From contig UQDI01000001.1 of assembly GCA_900539725.1 (NCBI GenBank), forward strand, positions 52,046-116,045: a stretch of 64,000 nt of DNA. Direction: 5' to 3'. The translations under genes were made by a program, and so were the position numbers. This document shows, piece by piece, positions 61,284-64,000 of this stretch (within the stretch, counting starts at the first letter, position 1; the number at the start of each line of letters is the position of its first letter). The stretch is from an uncultured Eubacteriales bacterium (GTDB taxonomy: Bacteria; Bacillota; Clostridia; Tissierellales; Peptoniphilaceae). The notes under the pieces are model-generated. The model worked only from the letters and a program-made list of their open reading frames with translations, was not told the DNA's origin and ran no database searches.

Positions 61284-63911
61284 ATGGAAAAGTATGTTTA
61301 TAGCTTTAAAGAAGGCAATAAAGATATGAGGGATTTGTTAGGAGGCAAAGGAGCTAACTTAGCTGAAATGACTAATTTAGGCCTACCAGTACCTAACGGA
61401 TTTACAATTACAACTGAAGCGTGCAACAGGTTTTACGAAGAAAATGAAGAACTATGGCAAGATTTAAAGGAAGAAATTAGAAATGGTATTGAAAATGTTG
61501 AAAAGATCACTAATAAGGGCTTTTCAGACAAAGAAAATCCGCTACTATTCTCAGTAAGAAGTGGCGCGAAGATATCAATGCCAGGCATGATGGATACTAT
61601 ATTAAATCTTGGTTTAAACGATGTGACAGTTGAAGGACTTGCAAAGAAGACTAATAACGAAAGATTTGCCTATGACAGTTATAGAAGATTTATTCAAATG
61701 TTTTCAGATGTTGCCATGGGTATCCCAAAAGCTGAATTTGAAAAAATATTAAATAAACAAAAAGAAAAAAGAAATATCGAAAACGATATTGACTTAAATA
61801 CAGACGACTTAAAAGAAATTGTAAAAGAATATAAGACAATTTACAACAAATACATTGGAGAAGACTTCCCACAAGATCCAAACGTTCAACTATTTAACGC
61901 AGTTAAAGCTGTATTCATGTCTTGGAACACACCAAGAGCTAAGACTTACAGAAAGCTAAATGAAATTTCTGACACACTTGGCACAGCTGTTAACGTTCAA
62001 GAGATGGTATTTGGTAACATGGGCATGAACTCTGGTACTGGTGTTGCTTTCACAAGAAACCCAGCTACAGGTGAAAACGTTTTATTCGGTGAATTCTTAA
62101 TCGATGCTCAAGGTGAAGACGTTGTTGCAGGCGTTAGAACACCAGAACCTATTGCTAGACTTGAAAATGAATTGCCAAGCGTTTATAAAGAGTTCAAAGA
62201 AACTGTTGAAAAGCTAGAAAAACATTATAAAGATATGCAAGACATTGAATTTACAGTTGAAAATGGCAAGCTTTTCATGCTTCAATGTAGAAATGGTAAG
62301 AGAACTACAAAGGCTGCTATAAACATAGCTGTTGATCAAGTGAATGAAGGTTTAATAAGCAAAGAAGAAGCAATCTTAAGAATTGAACCAAAATCAATTG
62401 ATCAAATTCTTCATCCAACATTTGAAGAAAAAGACGTTTTAAGTAAAACAGAAATCACAAAAGGCCTTCCAGCTTCACCAGGAGCTGCATCAGGCGTTGT
62501 AGTGTTCTCACCAGATAAGGTTGTTGAATATCATAAGAATAACGTTAAGACTATCTTAGTAAGAGAAGAAACATCTCCAGAAGATATAGATGGTATGGTA
62601 TATGCTGAAGGCATACTAACAGCTAGAGGCGGTATGACATCACACGCTGCTGTAGTTGCTAGAGGTATGGGTAAGTGCTGTGTTGCAGGCTGCTCTGAAC
62701 TAAGAGTTGATGAAGATGATAAAGTTATAAGATACAATGGCGGCGAAATCAAAGAAGGAGACACTATCTCTATAGACGGTACAACAGGTTATGTATACCT
62801 AGGAGAAATCAAAAAGGTTACTCCTGAACTAAGCGGTAATTTTGCTAAGTTTATGGAATGGGCTGATGAATTTAGAACTCTAGAAGTAAAAGCAAATGCA
62901 GATAACCCAAGAGATGCTAAGCAAGCGCTTGATTTTGGTGCACAAGGCATAGGTCTTTGCAGAACAGAACACATGTTCTTCGATGACAAGAGAATTTTCC
63001 AAGTTAGAAAGATGATACTTTCTAAAACACTTGAAGAAAGAGAAAAAGCTCTTGAAAAACTTCTTCCTTATCAAAGAGGCGACTTCGAAGGCATATTCAA
63101 GGTCATGGAAGATAAAGGCGTAGTAATAAGATTACTTGACCCACCTCTACATGAGTTCCTTCCAAAGACTGAAGAAGATATCGAAAGCCTTGCTAAAGAT
63201 ATGGGTATTACAACTCAAGTCATTGAAGACAGAATCGAAGATATGAAAGAGTTTAACCCAATGCTTGGTCACAGAGGATGTAGACTATGTGTAACATGGC
63301 CAGAAATCTATAGAATGCAAGTTAGAGCTATCATAGAAGCAGCTATAAACGTAAGCGAAGAAATCAAAAAAGATATCAAACCTATGATTATGATTCCATT
63401 AATAGGCGAGTTAAAAGAACTTGTATTTGTTAAAGAAGAATTAGTAGAAGAAATAAATAAAGTGTTCGAAGAAAAGAACAAGAAGCTTGATTACGAAATC
63501 GGTACTATGGTTGAAGTGCCAAGAGCAGCACTACTTGCTGACGAAATCGCAAAAGAAGCAGAATTCTTCAGCTTTGGTACAAACGATATGACTCAAATGA
63601 CTTGGGGCTACTCAAGAGACGACTACGGTAAGTTTGTTAACGCATACCTTGATCATGGTATCTACGAAAGAAGTCCATTCGACTCATTAGATACAGAAGG
63701 TGTTGGCAAATTACTTGACATGGGAACTAAGCTTGGTAGACAAACAAGACCTGATATACACGTAGGAATATGCGGTGAACACGGTGGAGATCCTAGATCA
63801 ATCGAGTTCTGCGACGCAATCGGACTTGACTACGTAAGCTGCTCACCATATAGAGTGCCAATCGCAAGACTAGCAGCAGCTCAAGCAAGCATCAAGAGAA
63901 AAAATAAATAA
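61284..63911 (+). CDS. ppdK: Pyruvate, phosphate dikinase
   Basis: Interconverts pyruvate plus ATP and phosphate with PEP plus AMP and PPi. The 875 residues have an N-terminal nucleotide-binding domain (LLGGKGANLAEMTNLGLPVPNGF), the central phospho-His454 in GGMTSHAAVVARGMGK and the C-terminal PEP domain (RTEHMFF, GTMVEVPRAAL, FSFGTNDMTQMTWG, GICGEHGGDP). The Thr in GGMT is the known regulatory site of PpsR. AGGAGG precedes ATG 61284. No clear terminator follows before the insertion-sequence end at 63946. Confidence 0.97.
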   Translation: MEKYVYSFKEGNKDMRDLLGGKGANLAEMTNLGLPVPNGFTITTEACNRFYEENEELWQDLKEEIRNGIENVEKITNKGFSDKENPLLFSVRSGAKISMPGMMDTILNLGLNDVTVEGLAKKTNNERFAYDSYRRFIQMFSDVAMGIPKAEFEKILNKQKEKRNIENDIDLNTDDLKEIVKEYKTIYNKYIGEDFPQDPNVQLFNAVKAVFMSWNTPRAKTYRKLNEISDTLGTAVNVQEMVFGNMGMNSGTGVAFTRNPATGENVLFGEFLIDAQGEDVVAGVRTPEPIARLENELPSVYKEFKETVEKLEKHYKDMQDIEFTVENGKLFMLQCRNGKRTTKAAINIAVDQVNEGLISKEEAILRIEPKSIDQILHPTFEEKDVLSKTEITKGLPASPGAASGVVVFSPDKVVEYHKNNVKTILVREETSPEDIDGMVYAEGILTARGGMTSHAAVVARGMGKCCVAGCSELRVDEDDKVIRYNGGEIKEGDTISIDGTTGYVYLGEIKKVTPELSGNFAKFMEWADEFRTLEVKANADNPRDAKQALDFGAQGIGLCRTEHMFFDDKRIFQVRKMILSKTLEEREKALEKLLPYQRGDFEGIFKVMEDKGVVIRLLDPPLHEFLPKTEEDIESLAKDMGITTQVIEDRIEDMKEFNPMLGHRGCRLCVTWPEIYRMQVRAIIEAAINVSEEIKKDIKPMIMIPLIGELKELVFVKEELVEEINKVFEEKNKKLDYEIGTMVEVPRAALLADEIAKEAEFFSFGTNDMTQMTWGYSRDDYGKFVNAYLDHGIYERSPFDSLDTEGVGKLLDMGTKLGRQTRPDIHVGICGEHGGDPRSIEFCDAIGLDYVSCSPYRVPIARLAAAQASIKRKNK

Positions 63912-63945
63912 TTAAGAATAATAATTTACGATAAGGCGGGTTAAT

Positions 63946-64000
63946 TGTACTGCCCCCTTAAATCCGGACACGGAAATAAGGGGGTATTTTAATGAAAAAA
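63946..64000 (+). mobile_element. Left end of an IS3-family (IS150-group) insertion sequence, truncated by window end
   Basis: TGTACTGCCCCC (63946-63957) then GGACA (63966-63970) match the terminal repeat pattern of IS150-group elements (TGTACTGCACCC...GGACA). CCCCCTTA (63953-63960) pairs with TAAGGGGG (63977-63984), with an inner TCCG/CGGA stem and a GACA loop. AAGGGGG then serves as a Shine-Dalgarno for ATG 63992, where orfA would begin; only three codons are in the window. The transposase is outside, so this rests on the end sequence alone. Confidence 0.6.

Noticed and set aside
1..64000. CRISPR array, prophage or integrative element
   Set aside because: No regularly spaced repeats, integrase, phage structural genes or conjugation genes were seen; only the IS end at the right edge.

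Overview
The window is a dense, AT-rich chromosome segment from a low-GC Gram-positive anaerobe. Arg is coded almost only by AGA, Shine-Dalgarno sites are strong (AGGAGG/GAGGTG), and intrinsic terminators are frequent. Gene order matches Clostridia/Tissierellia: smc-ftsY-ylxM-ffh-rpsP-khpA-rimM-trmD-rplS, rplU-prp-rpmA-obg-yhbY-nadD-yqeK-rsfS, and ireB-ruvX-yrzB-rnj. The two-subunit iron-sulfur serine dehydratase, pyruvate phosphate dikinase, clostridial-type PurL and lack of respiratory genes suggest a fermenting, amino-acid-using anaerobe, perhaps Peptoniphilaceae-like. The genus is inference.

Layout. 1-7.0 kb: 3' part of smc, the SRP pathway (ftsY, ylxM, ffh) and a translation/tRNA-modification operon. 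7.0-13.6 kb: ribosome assembly GTPase, RNase HII, yraN, comM, dprA, topA. 13.6-19.1 kb: rplU with leader, the L27-processing protease and its substrate L27, obg and ribosome-assembly genes, then ridA and a threonine-dehydrogenase-like SDR. 19.1-31.3 kb: iscS-iscU, a permease, alaS, ireB-ruvX-yrzB, RNase J, valS, a CPBP protease. 31.4-33.7 kb: tRNA-Phe, -Gly, -Cys, a GME-fold protein with anomalous codons, hisS. 33.8-42.4 kb: purine operon purE-M-N-H with a purine permease, headed by an exported stalk-domain protein, then fhs, yerC and a small HD protein. 42.5-46.2 kb: tRNA-Leu, then a minus-strand operon with an exported amidohydrolase-like protein and sdaAB-sdaAA. 46.2-55.8 kb: a kinase-like protein, the YhaO/YhaN (SbcD/SbcC-like) pair, a phosphoesterase, nagB, CYTH, a membrane protein, an mtaD-like deaminase, a zinc peptidase, trpS. 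55.8-63.9 kb: a PurD-PurL fusion, a half-length PpsR-like protein and ppdK. The last 55 bases look like the left end of an IS3-family (IS150-group) insertion sequence.

Most genes are housekeeping. The unusual items are: (i) an exported, membrane-anchored amidohydrolase-fold protein whose metal ligands are gone, at the head of the serine dehydratase operon; (ii) a PfkB/FruK-like protein without the GxGD catalytic motif, coupled to a SbcCD-like pair whose ATPase has two membrane helices in its coiled coil; (iii) the PurD-PurL fusion with a strong Shine-Dalgarno match at the junction; (iv) a PpsR-like regulator made only of the C-terminal P-loop half, with its own promoter before ppdK; (v) inverted repeats placed just after the -10 box of two promoters. 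I see no phage, CRISPR array or classical defence island.
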